Assembly: GCA_015489295.1 (NCBI GenBank)
Contig: WGAB01000052.1
Coordinates: 1 to 6,464 of the forward strand
Direction: 5' to 3'
Source: Caldifarciminota bacterium
GTDB taxonomy: Bacteria > WOR-3 > Hydrothermia > WGAB01
Length of the DNA: 6,464 nt
In this document: positions 1 to 6,464 of the stretch, one piece after another
How the letters are laid out: every line of letters starts with the position of its first letter
Position numbering within the stretch: position 1 is the first letter of the stretch
Program-made: the position numbers and the translations under genes
Notes under the pieces: generated by a model
Told to the model about the DNA's origin: nothing
Seen by the model: only the letters and a program-made list of their open reading frames with translations
Database searches by the model: none

Positions 1-1565
1 AGGTTCCGGAGGGTGAGCCGGAGGCTCACGGTTTCGCCGGGATCGGGCTGGCCGTTCTGGTTGCCGGAGGCATCGTCAAAGGCCATGCCCACGATGCGCA
101 CGAAGGGGGCATCCAGGTTCGGGGTGTTCAGCAGGGCCTGGTAGGCGTTCACCCGGCCCCAGCCGTAGTCGTTGTTGGGATAGGGCGCACCCTGAGGAGG
201 CTGGTCGGCGGAGTTCAGCAGGATGTCGTACACGGTTTCAAAGTCCAGGGCGGGGTTCATGGAGAGCATGAGGGCGATGACACCGGCCACATGGGGGGTG
301 GCCATGGAGGTGCCGTCCCAGGTTTCAAAGCCGCCGCCCGGCACGGAGGAGGTGACGCCCTCGCCCGGAGCCGAGATGTTGGGCTTGATCAGGTTCCAGT
401 CGTCCCGGGGCCAGTACTGGGGATCGTTCCAGGGGCTCTGGTTCGGGGCCGGGCCGCGGGACGAGAAATTGGCGATGTTGTCGTAAGAATCCGTGGCACC
501 CACGCCGATGACGATGGGGAAGTTGCCCGGGGTGCCGGCGGTGCCGGCGCCGGGGCCACTGTTGCCGCTGGCAAACACCGGAATGATGCCCAGCTGCCGC
601 CAGTTCCAGGTGGCGTCCCAGAAGGTAAGATCGGTTTCGTCGGTAGAACCCCAGGAGTTAGACACCACGCGGATGTCCACACCGGAATCAATCAAACTGG
701 CAAAGAACTCGTAGCACCCCAGGATCCAGGGGTCTTCGCCGAAGCCGCCCGACGAGAAGCCCTTTGCCGCCACGAACATGGCGCCGGGGGCCACACCCAC
801 ATCGTGGTTGTCGGGGATGGCGTTGCCCGGGCCGTCGCCGCCCACGATGGTGCCCATGGTGTGGGTGCCGTGGCCGTGGTCGTCGTAGGGGTTCGGCTGG
901 CCGTTGACGCCGTCGTACCAGTAGCCCAGGAACTTACCCTGGAGCACGGGATGGGTGATGTCCACACCGGTATCCAGGTTGCCCACCACCACGCCTTCGC
1001 CCATGATGCCGAGTTCGGTCCACACGCGGTCGGCCTCAATGATGGTGATGTTCCAGTTGAAGTTGCGGTTCTTTGGGGAGGCCTGGGCCGCATCGGCCAG
1101 GGCGTGGGCCTGGAGCCGGGCCTGCATCCGACGCCGGTCGACCTGTTTCTTCAGGGCCTCCTTGGCCGGATTGGGCCGGCGGGCGTCCACCAGCCACACC
1201 GTGTCCATCTTTTCCACATAGGCGACATCGGAGCGCTCGAGGATGTGGTCAATGACCCGTTTCTGCGCCTTCAGGTACAGGCCGTTGATGATCCAGAAGG
1301 GCCGCAGTTCCTCAATGCCCTTTTCGGCGCGCAGGGTCGCCAGCAGATCGGCCTGGGTGGTACGGGCGAAGTTCTGCAGATAGTGCAGCCGGGCCCGCCG
1401 ATTCTCGGCCGGGATGCTGCTCAGATCCGCCTTTTGAGCCATATGCACGATGACCCCGATCACCTGATCGTCGGCCATCGTGGCCCATTTCTGGGCGAGC
1501 CGCGGGTCCAGCTGGGCTGCGTGGAGCCCCAAGACCAGCAGCAGGGTTCCTGCAATGTACCGCAT
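1..1565 (-). CDS. Secreted subtilisin-like serine protease (S8 family), C-terminus cut by window edge
   Basis: This is the first 521 codons of an exported subtilase; the frame is open to the left edge. Residues 1-17 (MRYIAGTLLLVLGLHAA) look like a short signal peptide, probably cleaved near Ala16/Ala17. Residues about 30-126 resemble an I9-type inhibitory propeptide, followed by a basic Ala/Gln/Arg-rich linker to about 160. The peptidase domain spans about 175-470 with the full catalytic set: Asp198 in NLDTGVD, His232 in DHGHGTHTMG, oxyanion Asn335 in FASGNSGPG and Ser420 in GTSMATPHVAG. After the domain, residues about 495-521 contain NGQPDPGE, the start of a beta-sandwich-like module common in secreted proteins of FCB-type bacteria. 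The start is supported by AAAGGAGG at 1577-1570, 4 bases from the ATG. By family knowledge it acts outside the cytoplasm, in nutrition or protein processing; its substrate is unknown. It lies just beyond the atpB terminator. The family call is very secure, the specific role is not. Confidence 0.95.
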   Translation of the reverse strand, partial: MRYIAGTLLLVLGLHAAQLDPRLAQKWATMADDQVIGVIVHMAQKADLSSIPAENRRARLHYLQNFARTTQADLLATLRAEKGIEELRPFWIINGLYLKAQKRVIDHILERSDVAYVEKMDTVWLVDARRPNPAKEALKKQVDRRRMQARLQAHALADAAQASPKNRNFNWNITIIEADRVWTELGIMGEGVVVGNLDTGVDITHPVLQGKFLGYWYDGVNGQPNPYDDHGHGTHTMGTIVGGDGPGNAIPDNHDVGVAPGAMFVAAKGFSSGGFGEDPWILGCYEFFASLIDSGVDIRVVSNSWGSTDETDLTFWDATWNWRQLGIIPVFASGNSGPGAGTAGTPGNFPIVIGVGATDSYDNIANFSSRGPAPNQSPWNDPQYWPRDDWNLIKPNISAPGEGVTSSVPGGGFETWDGTSMATPHVAGVIALMLSMNPALDFETVYDILLNSADQPPQGAPYPNNDYGWGRVNAYQALLNTPNLDAPFVRIVGMAFDDASGNQNGQPDPGETVSLRLTLRN

Positions 1566-1591
1566 ACAACCTCCTTTGCGGGATTTTTCAC

Positions 1592-1629
1592 AAAAAAACG
1601 GGTGGGCCCGCGGGGAACCCACCCGTTTT
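1592..1629 (-). terminator. Rho-independent terminator downstream of atpB
   Basis: A perfect 12-bp inverted repeat (AAAACGGGTGGG at 1595-1606 pairing with CCCACCCGTTTT at 1618-1629) encloses an 11-base GC-rich loop. On the minus strand it is followed by an uninterrupted run of seven T (1598-1592). It begins 36 bases after the atpB stop, so it should end the atpB transcript. On the plus strand only four T follow the stem, so activity in that direction should be weaker, and no plus-strand gene ends here. The distal edge lies only 14 bases before the Shine-Dalgarno of the protease gene. Confidence 0.9.
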
Positions 1630-1665
1630 CGGTGCTCTACGAAAAACCGGCCAAAAGAAAATGGG

Positions 1666-3078
1666 TTACGCCTCCAGATGGGCCTTGTAGGCGTCGTCGC
1701 CTGGCCAGTACTTCTCAATGTACTCGCGGCGGATCCGCGAGAGTTCGGACTTGGGGAACAGCGTGAGGAGTTCCCAGCCCAGTTGTAAAGTTTCCTCAAT
1801 GTTGCGGGGCTGTTCGCCCTGGCCGATCATCTTCTTTTCAAACAGGTCGGCGAACTGGAGGTACTTCTTGTCCATGTCGGAAAGCGCGTCTTCGCCCACG
1901 ATGGCGACCAGCCGGCGCATGTCCTTGCCCCGGGCGTAGGCCGCGTACAGCTGGTTCGCGAGTTCCCGGTGGTCTTCGCGGGTCTTGTCCTTGCCGATCC
2001 CCAGGTTCATGAGCCGCGAGAGCGAGAGAAGCACATCGATGGGCGGGAACACGCCCACGCGGTGCAGTTCCCGGGACAGCACGATCTGGCCCTCGGTGAT
2101 GTACCCGGTGAGGTCGGGGATGGGGTGGGTGATGTCGTCGTCGGGCATGGTGAGGATGGGGATCTGGGTCACCGAGCCCTTGCGGCCCCGGATCCGTCCG
2201 GCGCGTTCGTAGATGGTGGCGAGGTCGGTGTACATGTAGCCCGGATAGCCGCGGCGGCCCGGCACCTCTTCGCGCGCGGCGCCGATCTCGCGCAGCGCCT
2301 CGCAGTAGTTGGTCATGTCGCCCAGGATCACCAGCACATGGTAGTCCAGTTCAAAGGCGAAGTACTCGGCCACGGTCAGGGCGAACCGGGGCGTGAGGAT
2401 CCGTTCGATGGTGGGGTCGTCGGCCAGGTTGATAAAGGCCACGAGTTTGGACAGGGCGCCGGTTTCCTCAAACTCTCGCAGGAAGTAGGAGTATTCGCGC
2501 TGGGTCAGGCCGATGGCGCCGAACACCACCAGGAACTCTTCGCCCTCGCCGCGTACCTGGGCGTTCTTGATGATCATGGCGGCGATCTCGTTGGCGGGCA
2601 GGCCGGCGCCGGAGAAGATGGGCAGCTTCTGGCCCCGCACCAGGGTGTTGAAGCCGTCAATGGCCGAAATGCCGGTCTGGATGAAGTCGGAGGGCTTGTC
2701 GCGGGCCACGGGGTTCATGGGCACGCCGATGATGGGGATCCGTTTTTCCGGGATGATGGGCGGCAACCCGTCAATGGGCTCCCCGCGGCCGTTGAAGATG
2801 CGGCCCACCATATCGCGGGCCACGCCGAACCGGGCCACATCCTCCACCAGGCGAATCCGGGTGTTGGCTACATCAATGCCCAGGGTTCCTTCCAGCACCT
2901 GGATCACGGCGTAGTCGGTGGTAACCTCCAGCACCTGGCCGGAGCGGCGGGTGCCGTCGCCCAGGATGATCTCCACCATGGCGCCGTAGGAGAGTTCCCG
3001 GGCCTTTTCCACGATCAGAAGGGGACCGGAAATGTACCGGACATTGCGATACTCTTTGGTGACCAATTCTTCAGCCAT
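1666..3078 (-). CDS. atpB: V/A-type ATP synthase subunit B (non-catalytic nucleotide-binding subunit)
   Basis: The 470-residue product matches the usual length of the B subunit of the V/A-type rotary ATPase, which alternates with subunit A in the A3B3 head on the cytoplasmic side of the membrane. The N-terminal beta-barrel (about 1-80, with [17 protein letters not shown]) is followed by the nucleotide-binding domain. The P-loop position reads [10 protein letters not shown] (155-164) without GKT/GKS, as expected for the non-catalytic subunit. [20 protein letters not shown] (275-293 region) and [20 protein letters not shown] (311-330) are family hallmarks. [10 protein letters not shown] (345-354) fits the ATPase alpha/beta signature, and the next residue, Arg355, aligns with the arginine finger described in V1 B subunits. 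The start has a strong GAGGAGGC Shine-Dalgarno (3090-3083). A near-consensus promoter lies about 30 bases upstream and a terminator follows, so the gene looks monocistronic. Subunits A and D are not adjacent, which is unusual: A is on the other strand at 6281. Confidence 0.97.
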   Translation of the reverse strand: MAEELVTKEYRNVRYISGPLLIVEKARELSYGAMVEIILGDGTRRSGQVLEVTTDYAVIQVLEGTLGIDVANTRIRLVEDVARFGVARDMVGRIFNGRGEPIDGLPPIIPEKRIPIIGVPMNPVARDKPSDFIQTGISAIDGFNTLVRGQKLPIFSGAGLPANEIAAMIIKNAQVRGEGEEFLVVFGAIGLTQREYSYFLREFEETGALSKLVAFINLADDPTIERILTPRFALTVAEYFAFELDYHVLVILGDMTNYCEALREIGAAREEVPGRRGYPGYMYTDLATIYERAGRIRGRKGSVTQIPILTMPDDDITHPIPDLTGYITEGQIVLSRELHRVGVFPPIDVLLSLSRLMNLGIGKDKTREDHRELANQLYAAYARGKDMRRLVAIVGEDALSDMDKKYLQFADLFEKKMIGQGEQPRNIEETLQLGWELLTLFPKSELSRIRREYIEKYWPGDDAYKAHLEA

Positions 3079-3100
3079 GGATGCCTCCTCGAGAAGGTAC

Positions 3101-3136
3101 GGGGCTTAGGATAACCGCAAGGCCGGGGGGTGTCAA
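3101..3136 (-). promoter_or_regulatory. Sigma70-like promoter for atpB
   Basis: Read on the minus strand, a perfect -35 box TTGACA (3136-3131) is separated by exactly 17 bases from a -10 box TATCCT (3113-3108). Transcription would begin near 3101, giving a leader of about 22 bases that contains the GAGGAGGC ribosome-binding site at 3090-3083 and ends at the atpB ATG. Box quality, spacing and position agree, but this is inferred from sequence only. Confidence 0.72.
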
Positions 3137-3171
3137 CGGCACGGCGGCGGGCTGCATCGTTGCAAGAGATG

Positions 3172-3209
3172 TTCCCCGGGACCCGAAATCTGTTGCCGGT
3201 TCCCGGGAA
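3172..3209. promoter_or_regulatory. Possible operator: paired TTCCCGGGAA-like palindromes between divergent promoters
   Basis: The space between the two divergent -35 boxes contains a perfect 10-bp palindrome, TTCCCGGGAA (3200-3209), and a near copy, TTCCCCGGGA (3172-3181), both centred on CCCGGG. The two centres are 28 bp apart, near three helical turns, which would put bound dimers on roughly the same face. This could be a regulator site serving both transcription units. GC-rich background makes chance occurrence plausible, so confidence is low. Confidence 0.25.
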
Positions 3210-3242
3210 GCCGACCACGTTTTGCCGAAGGATTGCGGGCGG

Positions 3243-3279
3243 TTGACCCCTTTGGGGGGACCCCGTAAGATTTGGCGGA
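3243..3279 (+). promoter_or_regulatory. Sigma70-like promoter for the ACT protein / aldolase-phosphatase / atpA operon, predicted leaderless
   Basis: TTGACC (3243-3248) and TAAGAT (3266-3271) are separated by exactly 17 bases. Seven bases follow the -10 box before the ATG at 3279, so the expected +1 falls on, or within a base or so of, the start codon itself. There is no Shine-Dalgarno at a normal distance from this ATG. Both facts fit a leaderless mRNA, an arrangement well documented in Thermus/Deinococcus and other lineages. It is the only clear promoter seen for the three-gene plus-strand group. Confidence 0.68.
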
Positions 3280-5180
3280 TGTCGGCACACCGGGACGAAA
3301 CTCCGGTCTCTGAAAGGTCCGGGGGCGTCGAGCATCTCGGCTTTCCCCCCGCGATCCCGAAAGCAGAACTTCGCTGGATCGAAAAGCGGTACCCCCTGGT
3401 TAAAGCGGCCCGGGACCGGCTTCAGGAGCCTCCGGCCCGCACGCGGGCCCGGCCCGAGGCAGCGCCGGCCGAGCTGATCCAGGTCCACGCCTGGTACCCC
3501 AGAACCCTGCCCGACACCCTCAAACTCGTGGTGCTGGCCCCGGACTGGGCCGGCCTCCTGGATGTCATCACCGGCTGGTTCCACCGCCGGGGCTACAACA
3601 TCGCCACCGTGGTGGGCACCGTGCTCAACGGCGTGGGCGTGGTACACCTGGAGATCCCGCTGGCCACCGAGGAGGACCGAAAAACCCTGAAGCGGGAACT
3701 CCGGCGGTTCCGGCGGGTGTTCCAGACGGTGGGCCGGGGCGGCGGCGCCATCCGCCGCATGCTGGGCATCGCCGCCAGCAAACTGGAGATCTTCGACCGC
3801 ATCATCCGCGTGTTCCTGCGGTGGCAAAAGCGGGGCTCGCCGGAATACACCCTGGATGACGCCACCCTGCAGGACCTCATCTCCGAGGAGGGCGAGGCCG
3901 TGAAGTTCATCACGGCCCGCACCATCGCCTACCTGGAGGAACGCAAGCCCGAGGACCTGGCCAAACAGATCCTCACGAACTTCTACTTCCAGAACGTGCT
4001 GCGGAGCCAGGGCCGTGGCGTGCTGGTCAAGGCCGAAAACCTCTGGACCGCCGGCGGCTGGCTCACCGGCGTGACCGTGGCCGGCATGGACACCCACCTG
4101 TCCCTGGACGATGTGCTGGATGCCATCCGGGGGTACCTGCCCCATTTCCACCGGGATTACGACAAGCAGTTCATCTCGCGGGACGGCATCACCGTGGTGC
4201 GCGTGGAGTTCACCGACCACCTGGGCCGTCCGCTGCCGGAGAAGGACCTGGGCCGGTTTGAGCAGTACCTGCTGCACCAGTTGCGCAAGCCCCGGCGCCG
4301 CGAGAAGGTCAACATTCGCTACGGCATCGAGCTCCTGGGCCGGGTGGTGATCCCCTCCCTCATCCAGGAGGCCCTGCGCAGCGGCATCCCCCAGGTGTAC
4401 TTCCTGCCCGGCCAGGTGACCGATTCCGAGGCCGAGTTCAAACTGGCCATCGTCAAACCCCTGGAGGAGGGCGAGGTCGGGGTGCTGGACACCGTGGGCA
4501 ACCTGCTGAGCCGCATTGAGGGCATCGCCCTGGTTTCGGAAAAGCCGGCGAACCAGAGCCGGGGCTGTGCGGTCAAGATCCTCACCCTCCGGGCCCATCT
4601 GGGTAAGTTCAGCACCGAGGAGGACATCTATTCGGCGGTCAAGGCAGCCCTCAAGCGGATCCTGCCCGAGTTCCGCGACTTCGACGAGGGCATGCGCAAA
4701 CTGGACCGGGCCAAACTGGAACAGGTGGAAGCCCAATTGAAGGTGGGCCGGGAATCGGACACCCGGTTCATCCGCGAGTACTTCTTCAGCATGGAGGATT
4801 TTCACCGGCTGCAGGCACCGGTTTCCCACATCCTGGAGGAGATCCGCACCGCCCAGCGCACCCTGGTGCGGTACCAGCGCCGCCGGATCCCCACAGTGAT
4901 GGTTCGGGAAACCCCCTATGCGGTGCTCGTGTGCCTGGTGGGACCGGAGCAGCCGGGCCTATACAATAAGGCCCTCCAACTCCTTGGGCCTGTTGGAGAA
5001 ATCGTGATCACCCGGGTGGAGGACTACGGCGTTTCCATGTTTACCCTGCCCAAACGCAAGGGACATCCCACCGCCCGGGAGGTCCGTCGGGCCCTGGAAC
5101 CCCTCTTTGAGGAGATCCGGGCCCTGGAAAACCAGGGGAAGGAAGAAACATTGGGTACCAAACGGGAGGTTACAGCATGA
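3279..5180 (+). CDS. Multi-ACT-domain protein of unknown function (633 aa)
   Basis: I do not recognise a named family. The clearest part is an N-terminal ACT domain (about 80-150; LKLVVLAPDWAGLLDVITGW then GYNIATVVGTVLNGVGVVHL), with the Gly-Leu-Leu turn typical of amino-acid-binding ACT folds. A second clear ACT-like unit is near the C-terminus (about 546-615; YAVLVCLVGPEQPGLYNKAL). Two degenerate alpha/beta units lie between: about 385-465 (FKLAIVKPL, VGVLDTVGNLLSRIEGIALV, GCAVKILTLRA) and about 248-335 (VLVKAENL, LSLDDVLDAI, GITVVRVEFTD). Basic helical stretches (about 150-245 and 465-545) connect them. No catalytic, DNA-binding or membrane segment is evident, so a cytoplasmic ligand-sensing or regulatory role is an inference. 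Weak resemblance of the ACT-plus-helix layout to the N-terminal part of large NAD-glutamate dehydrogenases is noted without proof. The start at 3279 is preferred over an in-frame ATG at 3081 because the longer form would run through both promoters and lacks conserved-looking sequence. The stop overlaps the next start (ATGA), indicating translational coupling. Confidence 0.85.
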   Translation: MSAHRDETPVSERSGGVEHLGFPPAIPKAELRWIEKRYPLVKAARDRLQEPPARTRARPEAAPAELIQVHAWYPRTLPDTLKLVVLAPDWAGLLDVITGWFHRRGYNIATVVGTVLNGVGVVHLEIPLATEEDRKTLKRELRRFRRVFQTVGRGGGAIRRMLGIAASKLEIFDRIIRVFLRWQKRGSPEYTLDDATLQDLISEEGEAVKFITARTIAYLEERKPEDLAKQILTNFYFQNVLRSQGRGVLVKAENLWTAGGWLTGVTVAGMDTHLSLDDVLDAIRGYLPHFHRDYDKQFISRDGITVVRVEFTDHLGRPLPEKDLGRFEQYLLHQLRKPRRREKVNIRYGIELLGRVVIPSLIQEALRSGIPQVYFLPGQVTDSEAEFKLAIVKPLEEGEVGVLDTVGNLLSRIEGIALVSEKPANQSRGCAVKILTLRAHLGKFSTEEDIYSAVKAALKRILPEFRDFDEGMRKLDRAKLEQVEAQLKVGRESDTRFIREYFFSMEDFHRLQAPVSHILEEIRTAQRTLVRYQRRRIPTVMVRETPYAVLVCLVGPEQPGLYNKALQLLGPVGEIVITRVEDYGVSMFTLPKRKGHPTAREVRRALEPLFEEIRALENQGKEETLGTKREVTA

Positions 5181-6274
5181 AGGTCACGCTGTCGGTCATC
5201 AAAGCCGATATCGGTGGGTATGTGGGGCACTCCGGGATGCACCCCAAGCTGGAGGAGGTGGCCAACGAGAAACTCCGGGAGGCCCAGAGCCAGGGCCTTC
5301 TCATTGACTACTTCGTGACCCGGGTGGGGGACGACCTCCAGCTCATCATGACCCACACCCGGGGCGAGAACAGCCAGGAGATCCACGAACTCGCCTGGAA
5401 CACCTTCCTGGCGTGCACCGAAGAGGCCAAACGCCTGAAGCTCTATGGCGCCGGCCAGGACCTCCTGAGCGATTCCTTTTCCGGCAATGTCAAGGGCATG
5501 GGGCCGGGGGTCGCCGAGATGGAAATCGAGGAGCGCCCCTCCGAGCCCGTGATCATCTTCATGGCCGACAAAACCTCGCCCGGGGCCTGGAACCTGATCC
5601 TGTACCGCATCTTCGCCGACCCCTTCAATACCGCCGGGCTCGTGATCGACCCCAAGATGCACGACGGCTTCCGCTTTGAGGTGCTGGATGTGTTTGAGAA
5701 CAGGGTGGTGCTCCTGAACACCCCCGAGGAAACCTACGACCTCCTGGCCCTCATCGGCTCCGTGGAACACTACATCGTGAAGGCGGTGTACAAGAAGAGC
5801 GGCGACATCGCGGCCGTGTCGTCCACCACCAAGCTCTCCCTGATCGCCGGCAAGTATGTGGGCAAGGACGATCCGGTGCTCATCGTGCGGGCCCAGAGCG
5901 GTTTTCCGGCGGTGGGCGAGGTGCTGGAGGCCTTTACCCGGCCGCCCATCGTGCCGGGCTTCATGCGGGGTTCCCACTTCGGGCCCCTGATGCCCGTGCC
6001 CTTCCACTATTCCAACACCTCCCGGTTTGACGGCCCGCCCCGGGTGATCGCCGCCGGGTTCCAGCTGGCCGACGGCCGGCTGGTGGGGCCGCGGGATCTC
6101 TTCGACGACCCGGCCTTTGACCGGGCGCGGGAGCACGCCAACTTCGTGAGCGACTACCTGCGGGCGATGGGCCCCTTTGAGCCCCACCGCCTCGGCGAAA
6201 AGGAAATGGAATACACCACCCTGCCCTCGGTGCTGAAGAAACTGGAGGACAGGTTCAAGAAACTGGAGGAGTGA
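5177..6274 (+). CDS. fbp: Fructose-1,6-bisphosphate aldolase/phosphatase (bifunctional, FBPase class V)
   Basis: The 365-residue protein belongs to the bifunctional enzyme that condenses dihydroxyacetone phosphate with glyceraldehyde-3-phosphate and then hydrolyses the bisphosphate to fructose-6-phosphate, making gluconeogenesis one-way. The known active-site set appears intact when compared with my memory of the Thermoproteus enzyme (offset of about 1-2 late in the chain): Asp11 and His18 (KADIGGYVGH), Asp52-Asp53 (VGDDLQL), Gln94 (YGAGQDLL), Asp131 (MADKT), Tyr227, Schiff-base Lys230 and Asp231-Asp232 (GKYVGKDDPVL), and Tyr346 (EMEYTTLP). Other hallmarks are VRAQSGFPAVGEVLEAF (237-253) and RFDGPP (283-288). 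Length is slightly short because the C-terminal tail ends in a Lys/Glu-rich helix. The start has GGGAGGT (5164-5170), 6 bases upstream, and overlaps the previous stop by ATGA. atpA starts 6 bases after the stop. It is cytoplasmic and soluble. Function is secure; no other FBPase type is suggested. Confidence 0.96.
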   Translation: MKVTLSVIKADIGGYVGHSGMHPKLEEVANEKLREAQSQGLLIDYFVTRVGDDLQLIMTHTRGENSQEIHELAWNTFLACTEEAKRLKLYGAGQDLLSDSFSGNVKGMGPGVAEMEIEERPSEPVIIFMADKTSPGAWNLILYRIFADPFNTAGLVIDPKMHDGFRFEVLDVFENRVVLLNTPEETYDLLALIGSVEHYIVKAVYKKSGDIAAVSSTTKLSLIAGKYVGKDDPVLIVRAQSGFPAVGEVLEAFTRPPIVPGFMRGSHFGPLMPVPFHYSNTSRFDGPPRVIAAGFQLADGRLVGPRDLFDDPAFDRAREHANFVSDYLRAMGPFEPHRLGEKEMEYTTLPSVLKKLEDRFKKLEE

Positions 6275-6280
6275 CTTCGG

Positions 6281-6464
6281 ATGAGCGAACAGGCCAGGAT
6301 TGCACGCATTTCGGGCGTTCTCGTGGTGGCCGAAAACATGCGGGGCGCCCGGATGAACGAGATCGTGAAGGTGGGAAAACTCGGCCTCATCGGCGAGGTG
6401 ATCCGACTGCAGGAAGATAAGGCCTACATCCAGGTGTACGAAGATACCTCGGGCCTGTTTGTGG
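6281..6464 (+). CDS. atpA: V/A-type ATP synthase subunit A (catalytic), N-terminal fragment cut by window edge
   Basis: Only 61 codons are present, but they match the N-terminal beta-barrel of the catalytic A subunit: RISGVLVVAENMRGARMNEI (9-28), VKVGKLGLIGEVIRLQ (29-44) and the hallmark IQVYEDTSGL (50-59), which distinguishes V/A-type A subunits from F-type beta. The full protein is normally about 580-600 residues, with the P-loop and the non-homologous insert to the right of this window. The ATG lies 6 bases after the aldolase/phosphatase stop, and GGAGGA (6265-6270) inside the end of that gene supplies a ribosome-binding site about 10 bases upstream. The gene therefore appears co-transcribed from the 3243 promoter. 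Its partner subunit B is encoded divergently at 3078-1666 instead of directly downstream. Confidence 0.93.
   Translation, partial: MSEQARIARISGVLVVAENMRGARMNEIVKVGKLGLIGEVIRLQEDKAYIQVYEDTSGLFV

Noticed and set aside
1595..1629. The hairpin as a plus-strand terminator or as part of a mobile-element end
   Set aside because: Only four T follow on the plus strand and no plus-strand gene ends there. No transposase or target-site duplication is visible. The seven-T run on the minus strand after atpB explains it fully.
291..1766. Long 491-codon plus-strand open frame opposite the protease gene
   Set aside because: The translation is low-complexity Gly/Ala/Val/His-rich without domains, and it lies antisense to a protease with an intact catalytic set. 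It is a by-product of GC-rich codon usage.
1969..3114. 381-codon plus-strand open frame opposite atpB
   Set aside because: It is the antisense shadow of a highly conserved ATP synthase subunit, with His/Gly/Asp-rich composition and no recognisable fold.
3081..3278. 66-residue N-terminal extension of the ACT protein from an upstream ATG at 3081
   Set aside because: That ATG sits in the atpB Shine-Dalgarno/leader region, and the extension would cover both divergent promoters. The extra sequence looks non-coding, and the ATG at 3279 is placed exactly at the predicted transcription start.
3015..4829. 604-codon minus-strand open frame opposite the ACT protein and running into atpB
   Set aside because: Its composition is typical of an antisense GC-rich shadow, and it would overlap atpB and both promoters. 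The plus-strand frame has ACT motifs and a promoter.
5024..6187. 387-codon minus-strand open frame opposite the aldolase/phosphatase
   Set aside because: The plus-strand protein matches its family end to end with all active-site residues; the opposite frame is a shadow.

Overview
The window is GC-rich (about 60-65% by eye) and densely coding. It holds five protein genes in two divergent groups and no RNA genes, mobile elements or CRISPR. Two features suggest a bacterium of thermophilic or deep-branching type: both nucleotide-binding subunits of a V/A-type (not F-type) rotary ATP synthase, and the bifunctional fructose-1,6-bisphosphate aldolase/phosphatase that is typical of archaea and thermophilic bacterial lineages. 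Bacterial sigma70-like promoters, a rho-independent terminator and Shine-Dalgarno sites argue for Bacteria rather than Archaea. The secreted subtilase with an 'NGxxDPGE' C-terminal segment resembles exported proteins of FCB-like or candidate thermophilic phyla. I cannot name a genus.

Minus strand, right to left: atpB (V/A-type subunit B, 3078-1666) is read from a near-consensus promoter at 3136-3108 and ends at a strong intrinsic terminator (1629-1592). Immediately beyond lies the 5' part of a secreted S8 subtilisin-like protease (1565 to the window edge, C-terminus missing).

Plus strand, left to right: a promoter at 3243-3271 places the predicted +1 on the ATG of a 633-residue protein with several ACT-like modules (3279-5180), which implies a leaderless mRNA. 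That gene overlaps the aldolase/phosphatase gene by 4 bases (ATGA, 5177-6274). Six bases further on, atpA (V/A-type catalytic subunit A) begins at 6281 and runs off the right edge.

The layout therefore joins a putative small-molecule-sensing ACT protein, the unidirectional gluconeogenic enzyme and the catalytic ATP synthase subunit in one apparent operon. The partner subunit B is transcribed divergently as a separate unit about 3.2 kb away. Subunits A and B are usually adjacent (A-B-D), so this split, together with the unrecognised multi-ACT protein, is the most unusual aspect of the region.
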